A stretch of 64,000 nt of DNA from NCBI GenBank assembly GCA_902595515.1, contig CACJQK010000002.1, positions 1 to 64,000 of the forward strand, in the 5' to 3' direction. The stretch's first letter is position 1, and each line of letters opens with the position of its first letter. The notes under the pieces are model-generated. The model worked only from the letters and a program-made list of their open reading frames with translations, had not been told where the DNA came from and did not search any database. The translations under genes and the position numbers were made by a program. The DNA is from an uncultured SAR116 cluster alpha proteobacterium (GTDB taxonomy: Bacteria; Pseudomonadota; Alphaproteobacteria; Puniceispirillales; Marisalimonadaceae). Shown here in pieces: positions 27,106-36,200 of this stretch.

Positions 27106-27136
27106 AGAGCATACTCTGTAATACAGAGTATGCTCT
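27106..27136. repeat. Perfect 14-bp palindrome with 3-base loop
   Basis: AGAGCATACTCTGT, loop AAT, then ACAGAGTATGCTCT: a perfect 14-bp stem. No T-run follows on either strand, so it is not an ordinary terminator. A Shine-Dalgarno-like GGAAGGAGG follows at 27145-27153 but no start codon is placed after it. Could be a regulator site, an RNA hairpin or a mobile-element end. Confidence 0.75.
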
Positions 27137-27192
27137 CAAGCGGGGAAGGAGGATATTCTTTATATATTAACTATTTTGAAACTATATTGAAT

Positions 27193-27213
27193 CTCTGATT
27201 AATACATTCAGAG
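27193..27213 (+). promoter_or_regulatory. Possible LysR-type operator
   Basis: CTCTGA and TCAGAG form an inverted repeat separated by nine bases, about 50 bases before the LysR-type gene start. LysR proteins commonly bind such interrupted dyads near their own promoter. Position and symmetry are the only evidence. Confidence 0.35.
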
Positions 27214-27261
27214 TTGCATTAATTAGAATTGAAGAATTTCAAATATCAGAGATGTTTAAAT

Positions 27262-28149
27262 ATGAAATGGGATCGTTTAAAATATTTTCATATTGTTTCT
27301 CAAACTCTTAATTTGAAAAGAGCTTCTGAAATTATGAATATAAGTCATTCTTCCCTAAGCCGACAAATTAGTATTTTAGAAAGTGAAATTAAAACAAAAC
27401 TTTTTTTTCGAAATTCAAAAGGTTTGTCATTATCACCAGAAGGTCAGGAATTATATAAAGAAGTAAATAAAATTTCTTCACAAATTGAAAATTTAAGAAA
27501 CTTTTCTTGTTCATCCGAACCAATTGGAAAGCTAAAGATTGCTGCAACAAATGCTTTTGGCGCGCTTTGGATTACACCAAGGATAAATAAATTTTTATTA
27601 CAATATCCTAAAATACAAATTGCATTAAACTTAAGAGATTCTGAGCCTAAAGTTTTACACTACGCCTCTGACTTAGAAATTAGGATGACAGAAAGTAATT
27701 CACAAGATGACGTTCAAATCAAAATTTCAGAATTCCGATATAAAATATATGCTTCTAAAGAATATATAAAAAAATTTGGAGTTCCTAAAACAGTAGATGA
27801 ATTAGATTATCACAAAATAATTGCCTATGGAGAAACTGCTCAACCACCTCTAAACAGAAATAGATTAAATTGGTTGCTAAATATTGGAAGAGAAAAAAAT
27901 AATATTAGAAATCCAATATTAGAAATTTCAAATATTCACGGCATTGTAGAAGCTACTCAAAACTCGGTAGGTATATCTTCTTTACCTAGTTGGATGGAAA
28001 GTTTTATTAATTTAGAAGAAATATTATCTGAATTAAAGGGTCCAAAATTAAATATTTCATTATGTTATAAATATCATTTAAAAGATGACCAAAGATTAAA
28101 GGCTTTCAAAAAATTTTTGATTGACGAAATTGGCCAACTAAAAACTTAA
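27262..28149 (+). CDS. LysR-family transcriptional regulator
   Basis: Residues 1-60 are the winged helix: WDRLKYFHIVSQTLNLKRASEIMNISHSSLSRQISILE, with LFFRNSKGLSLSPEG at the wing. The rest, to residue 295, is the periplasmic-binding-type effector domain. The GcvA/alphaproteobacterial LTTR subgroup is likely from the FGALWI segment. ATG at 27262 is chosen over an upstream TTG at 27229 because homologs begin just before WDRLKYF. The gene converges on urtE and overlaps its 3' end by 12 bases; it may or may not control the urt operon. Confidence 0.88.
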   Translation: MKWDRLKYFHIVSQTLNLKRASEIMNISHSSLSRQISILESEIKTKLFFRNSKGLSLSPEGQELYKEVNKISSQIENLRNFSCSSEPIGKLKIAATNAFGALWITPRINKFLLQYPKIQIALNLRDSEPKVLHYASDLEIRMTESNSQDDVQIKISEFRYKIYASKEYIKKFGVPKTVDELDYHKIIAYGETAQPPLNRNRLNWLLNIGREKNNIRNPILEISNIHGIVEATQNSVGISSLPSWMESFINLEEILSELKGPKLNISLCYKYHLKDDQRLKAFKKFLIDEIGQLKT

Positions 28150-28833
28150 TTGAGATTTAAGTAATTTTTTACCTAGTTTTTCTTTATCTCCTTCTATAAT
28201 TATTTTCCCCCTTTGCATTACATAAAAATAATCAGAAAGATTAAATGCAAAATCAAAATATTGTTCGACTAAAAATATTGTAATTTTTTTTTCTTTTTTT
28301 AAATATAAGATTACCTCGCCTATTTGTTTAATTATATTCGGTTGAATACCCTCAGTAGGCTCATCCATCAATAATAAACTTGGTTTTGCAACAAGTGCTC
28401 TTGCAATAGCCAACTGTTGTTGTTGTCCTCCAGACAAATCTCCACCTCTCCTATGAAGCATTTTTTTTAATATTGGAAATAAGTTAAATATTTCATCAGG
28501 GATAAACCAATTTTTTTTATTCAAACATGCAAATCCAATTTCTAAATTTTCTTTAACACTTAAAAGGGGAAATATATCTCTTCCTTGAGGAACGTATCCA
28601 ATTCCTAATTTTGCCAGTTTGTAAGAAGGAAGATTAAATATATCATTGTTATTATAGAAATAAGTTCCATTTTTTGCATTTTGTATTCCAGACAAAAATT
28701 TAAGTAAAGAAGTTTTACCTACGCCATTTGATCCCATTAAGCATGTTATATTGCCTTTTTTGGCTTTTATTGAAACATCAAACAAGATTTGAGAAGAGCC
28801 ATAATTTAAATTTATTTTTTTAACATCAAGCAT
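28138..28833 (-). CDS. urtE: Urea ABC transporter ATP-binding protein UrtE
   Basis: ATPase of the branched-chain-amino-acid/urea transporter class (LivF-like), 231 residues. Walker A is GSNGVGKTS, the signature LSGGQQQQLAIARAL, Walker B LLLMDEPTEG, and QPNI follows. The double-Gln QQQQ and TEGIQPNIIKQIG are typical of UrtE. Last gene of the urt operon, two bases after UrtD. Confidence 0.9.
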   Translation of the reverse strand: MLDVKKINLNYGSSQILFDVSIKAKKGNITCLMGSNGVGKTSLLKFLSGIQNAKNGTYFYNNNDIFNLPSYKLAKLGIGYVPQGRDIFPLLSVKENLEIGFACLNKKNWFIPDEIFNLFPILKKMLHRRGGDLSGGQQQQLAIARALVAKPSLLLMDEPTEGIQPNIIKQIGEVILYLKKEKKITIFLVEQYFDFAFNLSDYFYVMQRGKIIIEGDKEKLGKKLLKSQLSF

Positions 28834-28835
28834 AA

Positions 28836-29576
28836 TTATCTTCCTAAATAAACCTCTATGACTTTTTCATTTTGAGTTATAAAGTCAATTGAACCAGAAG
28901 AAAGAATGCTACCTTCATTAAGTACTGTTACTCGACAATTTAAATTACGTACAAACTCCATATCATGTTCAACCACAATAATTGAACTAGATTTTGCAAT
29001 ATTTTTTAAAATACTAACTGTTTGATTTCTCTCAGTTGGTGTCATGCCTGCAGCAGGTTCATCAATGAGCATTAATTTTGGATTTTGGCTTAAAAGCATC
29101 CCAATCTCTAACCATTGCTTCTGACCATGGCTAATCTCACCAGCAATTCTATCTTTAATCATGTAAAGATTTATATCTTTTAAAATTTTTTCAATGCTTG
29201 TAAGCTCAGATTTTGTATTTTTTTGAAATAAAACCTTAAATGGATTTCTATTTTTTTTCTGAGATAAAATTAAATTATCAATAATTGTTTTATTTTCAAA
29301 TACCGTAGGTTTTTGAAATTTTCGTCCAATACCAAGTAATGCTATTTCTGATTCTGTTTTTCTGATTAGATCAATGCTTTTTTCTCCCCATAAAATATGT
29401 CCATTATCTGGCTTTGTTTGACCTGTAATTATATCCATAAAAGTAGTTTTCCCTGCGCCATTTGGTCCAATAATGGCTTGTAATTCATTATACCCTATTG
29501 AAAAACTTAAATTTTTTATTGCTTTAAAACCGTCAAAAGAGATTGAAACATTATCAACTTCTAACAACGTTTTCAT
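28836..29576 (-). CDS. urtD: Urea ABC transporter ATP-binding protein UrtD
   Basis: LivG-like ATPase of 246 residues: Walker A GPNGAGKTT, Q-loop GRKFQKPTVFE, signature ISHGQKQWLEIGMLL, Walker B LMLIDEPAAGM, and VVEHDMEFVRNL. The SHGQKQWLEIGM signature distinguishes UrtD from LivG. It overlaps the urtC stop by four bases (ATGA). Confidence 0.92.
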   Translation of the reverse strand: MKTLLEVDNVSISFDGFKAIKNLSFSIGYNELQAIIGPNGAGKTTFMDIITGQTKPDNGHILWGEKSIDLIRKTESEIALLGIGRKFQKPTVFENKTIIDNLILSQKKNRNPFKVLFQKNTKSELTSIEKILKDINLYMIKDRIAGEISHGQKQWLEIGMLLSQNPKLMLIDEPAAGMTPTERNQTVSILKNIAKSSSIIVVEHDMEFVRNLNCRVTVLNEGSILSSGSIDFITQNEKVIEVYLGR

Positions 29577-30742
29577 TTGATTTTAACCAATAATGTATTT
29601 AGCATACCAATTAAACCACCCTTACTAAAAATTGTTATTGCCACAAAACCAATTCCTAAAAATACAGTCCACCAATTCACCCATTCAATTGTAAAAAAAC
29701 CGAGGGGAATATTTGGAGCATTTCCTCCAGTAAACCAAGAGGATAGCAAAGAAACAGACGCTGCACCTAAAATTGCACCATACAATTTTCCTCGTCCACC
29801 AATAGCAACCCAGACAGCTAAATATATTGAGGCAATAGGAGCAATCTCAGCTGGGTTTATTATACCAGCTTGAGGATAATATATAGCTCCTGCTAATCCA
29901 GTAATTATGGCTGTGATAACAAATATAAAAAGTTTGTATATTTCTACATTGTATCCAAAAAAACGAAGACGCGTTTCATTGTCTCTGATAGCGGTAATTA
30001 CTGATCCAAATTTACTTTGAATTATATAATTAAAAATTACAAATGAAAATATAAGTCCGATTGAACTTAACCATAAAAATAATATTGAAATTGTAGATTG
30101 ACTTAAGTTTTCAAGATGAGGAATATTTTGCAATCCAGACAATCCGTTATTTCCTCTTAACCCGCTATCATTTTGAAATAGATATAAAGATAAAGCTAGA
30201 GTCATTGCTTGAGTCAAAATTGACAAATATACTCCAGTTACTCTTGAACGAAAAGCTAGCCAACCAAAAATAAATGCTATTAAACCAGGGATTAAAATAA
30301 CAAAAATTATTTGAAAATATAAATTATCTGCAAATGTCCAAATAAGTGGTATTTCTGTTCCTCCAACAACACCAAAAATTTGATTACCTATCGCTTCTTG
30401 TAATTCTATCTCAGTAAAGGGTAATTGTGAGTCATCTAAAGAATTCAATACAATAATAGACGTTCTCTCATACATTAACCACATGCCTATCATGTATCCA
30501 CCTAAGCCAAAAAAAGCAAAATGACCTAAGGATAAAATACCACAATACCCCCACACAACATCCATAGCAATTGCAGCAATACATAAGCAAAGAGTTTTTC
30601 CAAGGACTTTTACAAAGCTTGTTGATATAAAGTTTATACCAAAAGGTTCACTTAAAAAGGTGACTAACAACGTAAATAAAAAAATAGTTATTAAAAAAAT
30701 CAGCGAATGTTTTTTTACAGATTTATTCATGTCAGTTATCAT
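29573..30742 (-). CDS. urtC: Urea ABC transporter permease UrtC
   Basis: A 389-residue inner-membrane permease with about ten helices. CLCIAAIAMDVVWGYCGILSLGHFAFFGLGGYMIGMWL (residues 52-88) is the UrtC signature. Later AVWVAIGGRGKLYGAILGA is the conserved permease loop. Overlaps urtB by 11 bases and urtD by four. Forms the translocation pore with UrtB. Confidence 0.93.
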   Translation of the reverse strand: MITDMNKSVKKHSLIFLITIFLFTLLVTFLSEPFGINFISTSFVKVLGKTLCLCIAAIAMDVVWGYCGILSLGHFAFFGLGGYMIGMWLMYERTSIIVLNSLDDSQLPFTEIELQEAIGNQIFGVVGGTEIPLIWTFADNLYFQIIFVILIPGLIAFIFGWLAFRSRVTGVYLSILTQAMTLALSLYLFQNDSGLRGNNGLSGLQNIPHLENLSQSTISILFLWLSSIGLIFSFVIFNYIIQSKFGSVITAIRDNETRLRFFGYNVEIYKLFIFVITAIITGLAGAIYYPQAGIINPAEIAPIASIYLAVWVAIGGRGKLYGAILGAASVSLLSSWFTGGNAPNIPLGFFTIEWVNWWTVFLGIGFVAITIFSKGGLIGMLNTLLVKIK

Positions 30743-32744
30743 TTGCTGCTCTCCCTTTTAAGGCAATTAATCCCCTTGGTCTAAATTGAATAAATAAAAT
30801 TATAAATATAATCATATATGTTTGAGCAGCTAATGTATTTGAAGGATTAAACCATTCTATAAACTTTTGTAAAAAGCCAATTAATGAAGCGCCTGCAAGT
30901 GTACCCCAAATACTTCCTACACCACCAACTACAACTGTCATAAAACTTTGAACAATGTATTCTGAGCCAAGTTCAGATGTGACCTTGGAAAACAAACCTA
31001 TAGCAACACCAGCAACACCAGCAATGCCTGACCCAAAACCAAAAGTTAACATATTTATTTTTTCAGTGTTAACACCCATGTTCGATGCCATTACAGGGTT
31101 TTGAGTTACGGATCTAGTTTCTAATCCAAATCTAGTTTTTTTCATTACAAATAATAATATTAAAAAAAATAAAACTCCCAAAACAAATATAGCTATCCTA
31201 ATGTAACTTATCGAAAGATCATCATTTATTATTAAAGATCCATCTAACCAAGAAGGTGATGTTAAAGGTCTAGCCTGGGTACCAAAAATATTTTTAGCAA
31301 GTTGTTGAAGAGCTATACTTATACCAAAAGTTGCTAGCAAAGTATCAAGAGGATTTTTATATAAATGTTTTATCACCAACCTTTCCATTATAACCCCTGC
31401 AATAAAAGTAATTATAAAAGCGAGAGGAAAAGCTATTATCAGAGATAATGTATGATTAGTAATATATGATTGAACAACATAGCCAGTATATGCTCCCATC
31501 ATTATAAATTCACCGTGAGCCATATTAATCACACGCATGACTCCAAATGTTATTGCCAAGCCAATAGCACCAAGAAAATATATAGAACTAAGACTAAGAC
31601 CATCAATAAATAAATCTAAATACTTATAGAATTTAACTTTAAAATTAATTGAATCTAAAACTTGTTTAGTCTTGTTTGTTATGTATTTATTTTTCTCAAT
31701 GTAAATTTTGTAAAAATGTAGTTGTTTTAAATCATTTAATAATTCTGTTTCATCTCGATAAATATTAAGATTTTTTATCTTGGCTAATTTATTATAAACT
31801 TCGATTCTTTTAGAATTTTTATTAAATTCCTTTATATCAATTCCTAAAATTTTATTGTCAACAATGTTATTTTCTAAAATTAATTTTAATTCATTTAAAC
31901 TGACTCTCTTATCTAAAAATCCATTTTTTTGTGCTATTTTGTAAGCATCAATAACACTAAGTTTTAATTTTTCTTTATAGAAAAAACTTTTTATAACTTC
32001 ACCGAATTGTTTTTTACTAATTACTTCTGGTTTAATTATTTGAGCAATATTTAAATTATTTAAATCTTCAATATTTCTAGTAACTTTAATTTCAGATGTC
32101 CTTAGGAGTTTTGACAAAACTGCTCTTACTTCTATTGAAGTATTAGTCTTTAATTCATTCAGAACTTTAATTTTCTCTTTATCGTCAGTTCCATGTTGTA
32201 AAATTGCAAATTGTAATAATTTTTTTATTTTAATTTTTAACCTATCATCTTCCTCTAATAAAAATGCTTTTCTAAGGAGTTTTAAATGTTCAGGTAATAT
32301 TTTTTTTTCAAGAGCATTTATGCTATTTATTCTTTTATTTTTATCATTACTAAATATTTGAAAGTTCACAAGTGCAGTTGCAATCTTTGCCCTTACACCA
32401 CTATTCGGTTTTATTTTTTTGAAATCTTTTTTTTTCTTTTTTCCAATTTTAGCGTTGGAAAAAATATCAATTGCGTAATATGTTTTATTATCAAACTTGG
32501 AAATTAGTACAATTTTTTTTGTTTCTTTTATGTAAAATAATTTCTTATTTTTCCAGAGATTTAAAAATCTTGATACGGTATTTTGATCATAAACATTTAT
32601 TTTTTCTAAAAATGTTCCAACTGTTTTTGAAGAACTATTTATAATCAGTTTAGAGTTTTTAAATAAAAAATTGTCAAAGTTCTCTTCTGAAAATGCAGAA
32701 TTGAAACTTAATAATGAAAATAAAATAATTAATAAGTACTTCAT
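30732..32744 (-). CDS. urtB: Urea ABC transporter permease UrtB with long N-terminal extension
   Basis: At 670 residues it is longer than most UrtB. A signal-like helix (YLLIILFSLLSFNSAFS, residues 3-19) is followed by about 350 residues of Lys/Asn-rich, repeat-like helical sequence presumed periplasmic. The permease domain starts near residue 385 (GLSLSSIYFLGAIGLAITFGVMRVINMAHGEFIMMGAY) and carries eight or nine helices, ending with the GVGSIWGTLAGA loop. The extension resembles the HEAT-like region seen in other UrtB proteins. Confidence 0.92.
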   Translation of the reverse strand: MKYLLIILFSLLSFNSAFSEENFDNFLFKNSKLIINSSSKTVGTFLEKINVYDQNTVSRFLNLWKNKKLFYIKETKKIVLISKFDNKTYYAIDIFSNAKIGKKKKKDFKKIKPNSGVRAKIATALVNFQIFSNDKNKRINSINALEKKILPEHLKLLRKAFLLEEDDRLKIKIKKLLQFAILQHGTDDKEKIKVLNELKTNTSIEVRAVLSKLLRTSEIKVTRNIEDLNNLNIAQIIKPEVISKKQFGEVIKSFFYKEKLKLSVIDAYKIAQKNGFLDKRVSLNELKLILENNIVDNKILGIDIKEFNKNSKRIEVYNKLAKIKNLNIYRDETELLNDLKQLHFYKIYIEKNKYITNKTKQVLDSINFKVKFYKYLDLFIDGLSLSSIYFLGAIGLAITFGVMRVINMAHGEFIMMGAYTGYVVQSYITNHTLSLIIAFPLAFIITFIAGVIMERLVIKHLYKNPLDTLLATFGISIALQQLAKNIFGTQARPLTSPSWLDGSLIINDDLSISYIRIAIFVLGVLFFLILLFVMKKTRFGLETRSVTQNPVMASNMGVNTEKINMLTFGFGSGIAGVAGVAIGLFSKVTSELGSEYIVQSFMTVVVGGVGSIWGTLAGASLIGFLQKFIEWFNPSNTLAAQTYMIIFIILFIQFRPRGLIALKGRAANDN

Positions 32745-32755
32745 AAATTAATATT

Positions 32756-32784
32756 GATAATGCTATGGAAACCATAGCATTATC
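32756..32784 (-). promoter_or_regulatory. Hairpin between urtA and urtB
   Basis: GATAATGCTATGG, loop AAA, CCATAGCATTATC: a perfect 13-bp stem between urtA and urtB, with no long T-run. Such hairpins after a binding-protein gene usually stabilise its mRNA or partly terminate, raising the UrtA level over the membrane parts. Confidence 0.75.
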
Positions 32785-32799
32785 CTCAATATAGTTTAT

Positions 32800-34071
32800 C
32801 TAATAATTTGACTTGAGTTGAATACAAGTATTTGTCTTAGTATTGTACATACCACAACCAAGGGACTTCCAATCAGATTTTAAAACAGCAGATTCAGGTA
32901 AATGATCTGTCCATGCATCTCCTGGCACTTCCTTAGTTTGACTTATAATGTCAAACTGGCCATTTTCCAATATTTCACCAATTAAGACAGGCTTAGATAA
33001 ATGATGATTTGGCAACATTTCAGCCGTACCACCAGTCAAGTTTGGAACTTTAATACCATACATAGCTTTTCTAACAGCATCAACATCTGTAGTTCCGGCC
33101 TTTTCAACGGCCTTAACATACATGTTAAATCCAATAACGTGAGCTTCCATAGGATCGTTTGTAACTCTTTTATTTCCCATTGTAGCTTTCCAATCTTTTA
33201 TAAAACTTGAATTAAGATCAGATTCAGCTGACTGAAAATAATTCCATGCTGCTAAGTGACCAACTAAATTTGTTGTATCTAATCCAGATAATTCTTCTTC
33301 ACCAACTGAAAAGGCAACTACCGGGATATCATCTGCTTTAACACCTGCAGCAGCTAACTCTTTATAAAATCCAATATTAGCATCTCCATTAATGGTAGAA
33401 ATAACTCCAACTTTTTTACCATCAGCTCCTAAAGAAACTACATCTGAAACAATTTTAGACCAATCAGAATGTCCAAATGGAGTATAATTTACAAAAATAT
33501 CACTTTCTGGTATTCCTTTATCTATAAGATATTGTTTCAAGATTTTATTAGTTGTTCTAGGATATACGTAGTCAGTTCCTAATAAAGCAAACTTTTTAAC
33601 ATCAAGCTCTTCTAAATAATAATCTGTTGCTGGGATAGCCTGCTGATTTGGAGCTGCGCCTGTATAGAAAACATTTTTAGAGCTCTCTTCTCCTTCATAT
33701 TGTACTGGATAAAAAAGTAAACCGTTTAACTCTTCTAGAACTGGTAGTGCAGATTTTCTTGAGACAGAAGTCCAACACCCAAATAAAACATCAACTTTTT
33801 GAACTGTTAAAAGTTCTCTCGCTTTTTCAGCAAATAAGGGCCAATTTGAGGCGGGATCAACAACTACGGGCTCTATTTTTCTACCTAAGATGCCACCTTT
33901 TTTGTTTTGTTGTTCAATTAACATCAACATTGTATCTTTTAATGTAGTTTCTGAAATAGCCATTGTTCCAGATAATGAATGTAAAATTCCAATTTTTATT
34001 GGCTTCTTATGTCCATCTGCAAAACCTAGACTGCTAAAACATAAAAACAATATAGTAATTAATAATCTCAT
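32800..34071 (-). CDS. urtA: Urea ABC transporter substrate-binding protein UrtA
   Basis: A signal peptide (LLITILFLCFSSLGFA, residues 3-18) opens this 423-residue periplasmic binding protein. The mature part has IKIGILHSLSGTMAISE, KGGILGRKIEPVVVDPASNW, LFGCWTSVSRKSALPV and AWNYFQS, all UrtA landmarks (distinct from amide-binding FmdD or LivJ by GCWTS and the Cys at the C-terminus). First gene of urtABCDE; no urease genes are seen in the window. Confidence 0.93.
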   Translation of the reverse strand: MRLLITILFLCFSSLGFADGHKKPIKIGILHSLSGTMAISETTLKDTMLMLIEQQNKKGGILGRKIEPVVVDPASNWPLFAEKARELLTVQKVDVLFGCWTSVSRKSALPVLEELNGLLFYPVQYEGEESSKNVFYTGAAPNQQAIPATDYYLEELDVKKFALLGTDYVYPRTTNKILKQYLIDKGIPESDIFVNYTPFGHSDWSKIVSDVVSLGADGKKVGVISTINGDANIGFYKELAAAGVKADDIPVVAFSVGEEELSGLDTTNLVGHLAAWNYFQSAESDLNSSFIKDWKATMGNKRVTNDPMEAHVIGFNMYVKAVEKAGTTDVDAVRKAMYGIKVPNLTGGTAEMLPNHHLSKPVLIGEILENGQFDIISQTKEVPGDAWTDHLPESAVLKSDWKSLGCGMYNTKTNTCIQLKSNY

Positions 34072-34511
34072 AATATTTCACCTTTCTCGAATTAAATAAG
34101 AACAGTAAATATTGATGAGTTATTTTTATGAATTGCAAATATTAGAACCCACGTCTGTTGAGATTTGAAATTTAAATTTTATTCAATTATATCAATAATT
34201 TGAAATTCAATTAAAATTAGTCCAATTTGAAATTGATTATTTTTTGGTCAAATTTAATTTAAAATAAATTGCTAATTATTTATAATTGGATTTTGATTGT
34301 ACAGAAAATTTGTAATTTAAAATTAACTTATAGTTTACTAAATCAATCTTATTTCAAACCCATCATTGAACCCTGGTCCGAGTTCTATGGACTACGGTCA
34401 TTATAATTTAAAATGCACAAAAAAATATCATTGTAATGAAACCTTAATAAAAAACTTTGATTATCAATATATTTAGTTTCTAATTTTAATATATTTAATG
34501 AGGAGGTAAAA
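34072..34511. other. Intergenic region between divergent urtA and 34512 genes
   Basis: Very AT-rich. It must hold the urtA promoter, but I see no convincing sigma-54 (TGGCAC-N5-TTGC) match. It also holds the partial repeat at 34357 and the strong ribosome site of the gene at 34512. Confidence 0.5.
34357..34401 (+). repeat. Dispersed repeat copy 2 (5' part only)
   Basis: Reads AACCCATCATTGAACCCTGG, then TCCGAGTTCTATGGACTACG and GTCA, matching the 5' half of the copy at 42331 with only a few differences. The GTTGATTAGGAAAAGGGTG half is absent. Confidence 0.78.
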
Positions 34512-35129
34512 TTGACTATCATTTCAAGACGGATATTAACGCCAATTCTAGGTAAAAGTGATTTAGTATTTAAGAGGGCTAAATCTTTACAAGAAATAAT
34601 GTCCAACCATGGTGCAAAGGCTAGAGTTGCAAGAATAGTTGCAGGTGATTTAGCGGGATCAATTCATTTAACCGCATCATATGAAAACATGGAAAAGGGC
34701 TGTAATTCATTTAACGAAATGTCACAAGATCCAGCTAGAATTGCTTTGATGAAAGAAAGAGAAGCTGATCCTGGAGGTCACTTAATAGGTCCTGAAGTTT
34801 TTAGAACAATATATGGTAATATTTCACCTGAGCATAATGTAATTATGATGAGGGAATATCAGTTATCTAGAGATAATATGTCTGAAGCTGTTCAAATATT
34901 TCCTGAAATAGATGCTATTTTAAAAGATGAGGACGCTTCTTTTATGGCAGTTGTACCCTTGTTAGCAACGAACATGGACAGATTAATTGCTTGTTATTAT
35001 TTTCGTGATATGTCCTCTATGGGAGAACAAATTGATAGAGTTGGTATGTCAGAAGAATTTCAAAAAATTGTTTTAAAAGCAAGTAATGCTGGAACATTAA
35101 TATCATCAAGGGTGTTATTAAATATATAA
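34512..35129 (+). CDS. Hypothetical protein, possibly a duplicated alpha-beta barrel domain
   Basis: A 205-residue protein started by TTG at 34512 with a strong AGGAGG five bases upstream. The two halves look related: VARIVAGDLAGSIHLTASYENM in the first and VVPLLATNMDRLIACYYFRDM in the second each resemble a strand-helix-strand of NIPSNAP/ABM type small barrels. No catalytic motif identified and I cannot name the family. It heads a run of three small plus-strand genes of the same general kind. Confidence 0.6.
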   Translation: MTIISRRILTPILGKSDLVFKRAKSLQEIMSNHGAKARVARIVAGDLAGSIHLTASYENMEKGCNSFNEMSQDPARIALMKEREADPGGHLIGPEVFRTIYGNISPEHNVIMMREYQLSRDNMSEAVQIFPEIDAILKDEDASFMAVVPLLATNMDRLIACYYFRDMSSMGEQIDRVGMSEEFQKIVLKASNAGTLISSRVLLNI

Positions 35130-35193
35130 TAAATAGCTATTATTTTAAATCTAGAAGAATAACATTTACTTATAATAAATAGGAGTAGTTTAA

Positions 35194-35568
35194 ATGTCAG
35201 AAGAAATAAGATGTATTAATTTAGGATATGTGGTTCCGAAAGAGAGTGCAGAAAAAGTTGAAAGTATTTTTAAAAAACACGCATCCTGGATGGAAGAGTT
35301 TTATTCAGAAAATAACAATGGTCAGGAGCACCTTTTAAATTCTTATTTCACTAAAGCACCTGAATTTGTTGATCCAACTGATCCCTCAAAGGGCGAAACT
35401 GGAAATATAGTTTTCACTATCAATGAAAGATTTACTTCATTAGAAAGTGTTCAACGTCATATAGAAAATGCTATGAAAAATGATTATTTTGAAGACTTTG
35501 GTAATATACTTCACGATTATGGAAAAGTTATTAGTCCTGGAGGTATGATTTATCACTCAATAAGGTGA
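35194..35568 (+). CDS. Small hypothetical protein of the dimeric barrel type
   Basis: A 124-residue protein with AGGAG ten bases before the ATG. Starts with a strand (RCINLGYVVPKE), then a helix with SWMEEFY and a stretch TKAPEFVDPTDPSKGETGNIV, then INERFTSLESVQRHIENAM. The pattern fits ferredoxin-like barrels acting on small ligands, but no function can be assigned. It lies 64 bases after the preceding gene. Confidence 0.55.
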   Translation: MSEEIRCINLGYVVPKESAEKVESIFKKHASWMEEFYSENNNGQEHLLNSYFTKAPEFVDPTDPSKGETGNIVFTINERFTSLESVQRHIENAMKNDYFEDFGNILHDYGKVISPGGMIYHSIR

Positions 35569-35634
35569 GACATTTACTGTAATAAAAAAATTTAAAGAAT
35601 AAACATATTAAAAAAATATTAAAGGAATAAGATA

Positions 35635-35895
35635 ATGGATGTTTTTTTTGTAGCAAAATTTACTTGTAGTTATAACGAATGGAAGTCAGTTTATGATGGA
35701 GATTTAGAACTAAGAAAACAATTTATGAAAGATGACATAGTTGGGAAAGTTGATGAAAACACTGCAATGATAAAAGCAACGATAACCGACCCTGAAAAAA
35801 TGGAAAAGATAATGTCAGAAAGAATACCAGAAATAGCGCCTAAACTTGGACTAGAACATGAGATGTATACTTTGACTAAAATGGATAATAATTAA
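35635..35895 (+). CDS. 86-residue protein, intact paralog of the 21941 pseudogene
   Basis: A short acidic protein: MDVFFVAKFTCSYNEWKSVY, then DGDLELRKQFMKDDIVG and MIKATITDPEKMEKIMSERI, ending TLTKMDNN. It looks like a DUF3303-type or ABM-like small barrel. A gene of identical length, with three in-frame stops, is found at 21941-22201 on the other strand. AAAGGAATAAG gives a ribosome site just upstream. Role unknown; its two neighbours upstream have a similar size and style. Confidence 0.7.
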   Translation: MDVFFVAKFTCSYNEWKSVYDGDLELRKQFMKDDIVGKVDENTAMIKATITDPEKMEKIMSERIPEIAPKLGLEHEMYTLTKMDNN

Positions 35896-36039
35896 ACATA
35901 ACAAAATAGTGAATAGAAGTTACAATCAAGGTATATTGTATTTGAATGTATAATTAGCTTAAATATTAAACATTTTATTTAGAAACGTTTATCTTTAATT
36001 TCAAACAAATTTACCTAACAGTAATCTTACCAACGTAAC

Positions 36040-36136
36040 TACCAACTCCAATCCATGCTCCATGGACTACGGTCAATGGGCAGGCCATCCACTAACAATT
36101 GACCGTTGTTGATTAGGAAAAGGGTGCAGTAACACC
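36040..36136 (+). repeat. Dispersed repeat copy 3
   Basis: Contains CCATGCTCCATGGACTACGG, then TCAATGGGCAGGCCATCC, and the core GTTGATTAGGAAAAGGGTG with CAGTAACACC. Within it GGTCAAT and ATTGACC make a perfect 7-bp inverted repeat around a 20-base loop. It is followed at 36166 by TGTGGGA and then by the integrase remnant. Confidence 0.82.
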
Positions 36137-36200
36137 TTACTTTAGAAATTTCTTGTTGGACAGTTTGTGGGATAAGATTGTCAGTCCCTTATTTAATTGA

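Noticed and set aside
34072-34511. Sigma-54/NtrC-controlled promoter for urtA
   Set aside because: No TGGCAC-N5-TTGC match could be found in the interval by eye.
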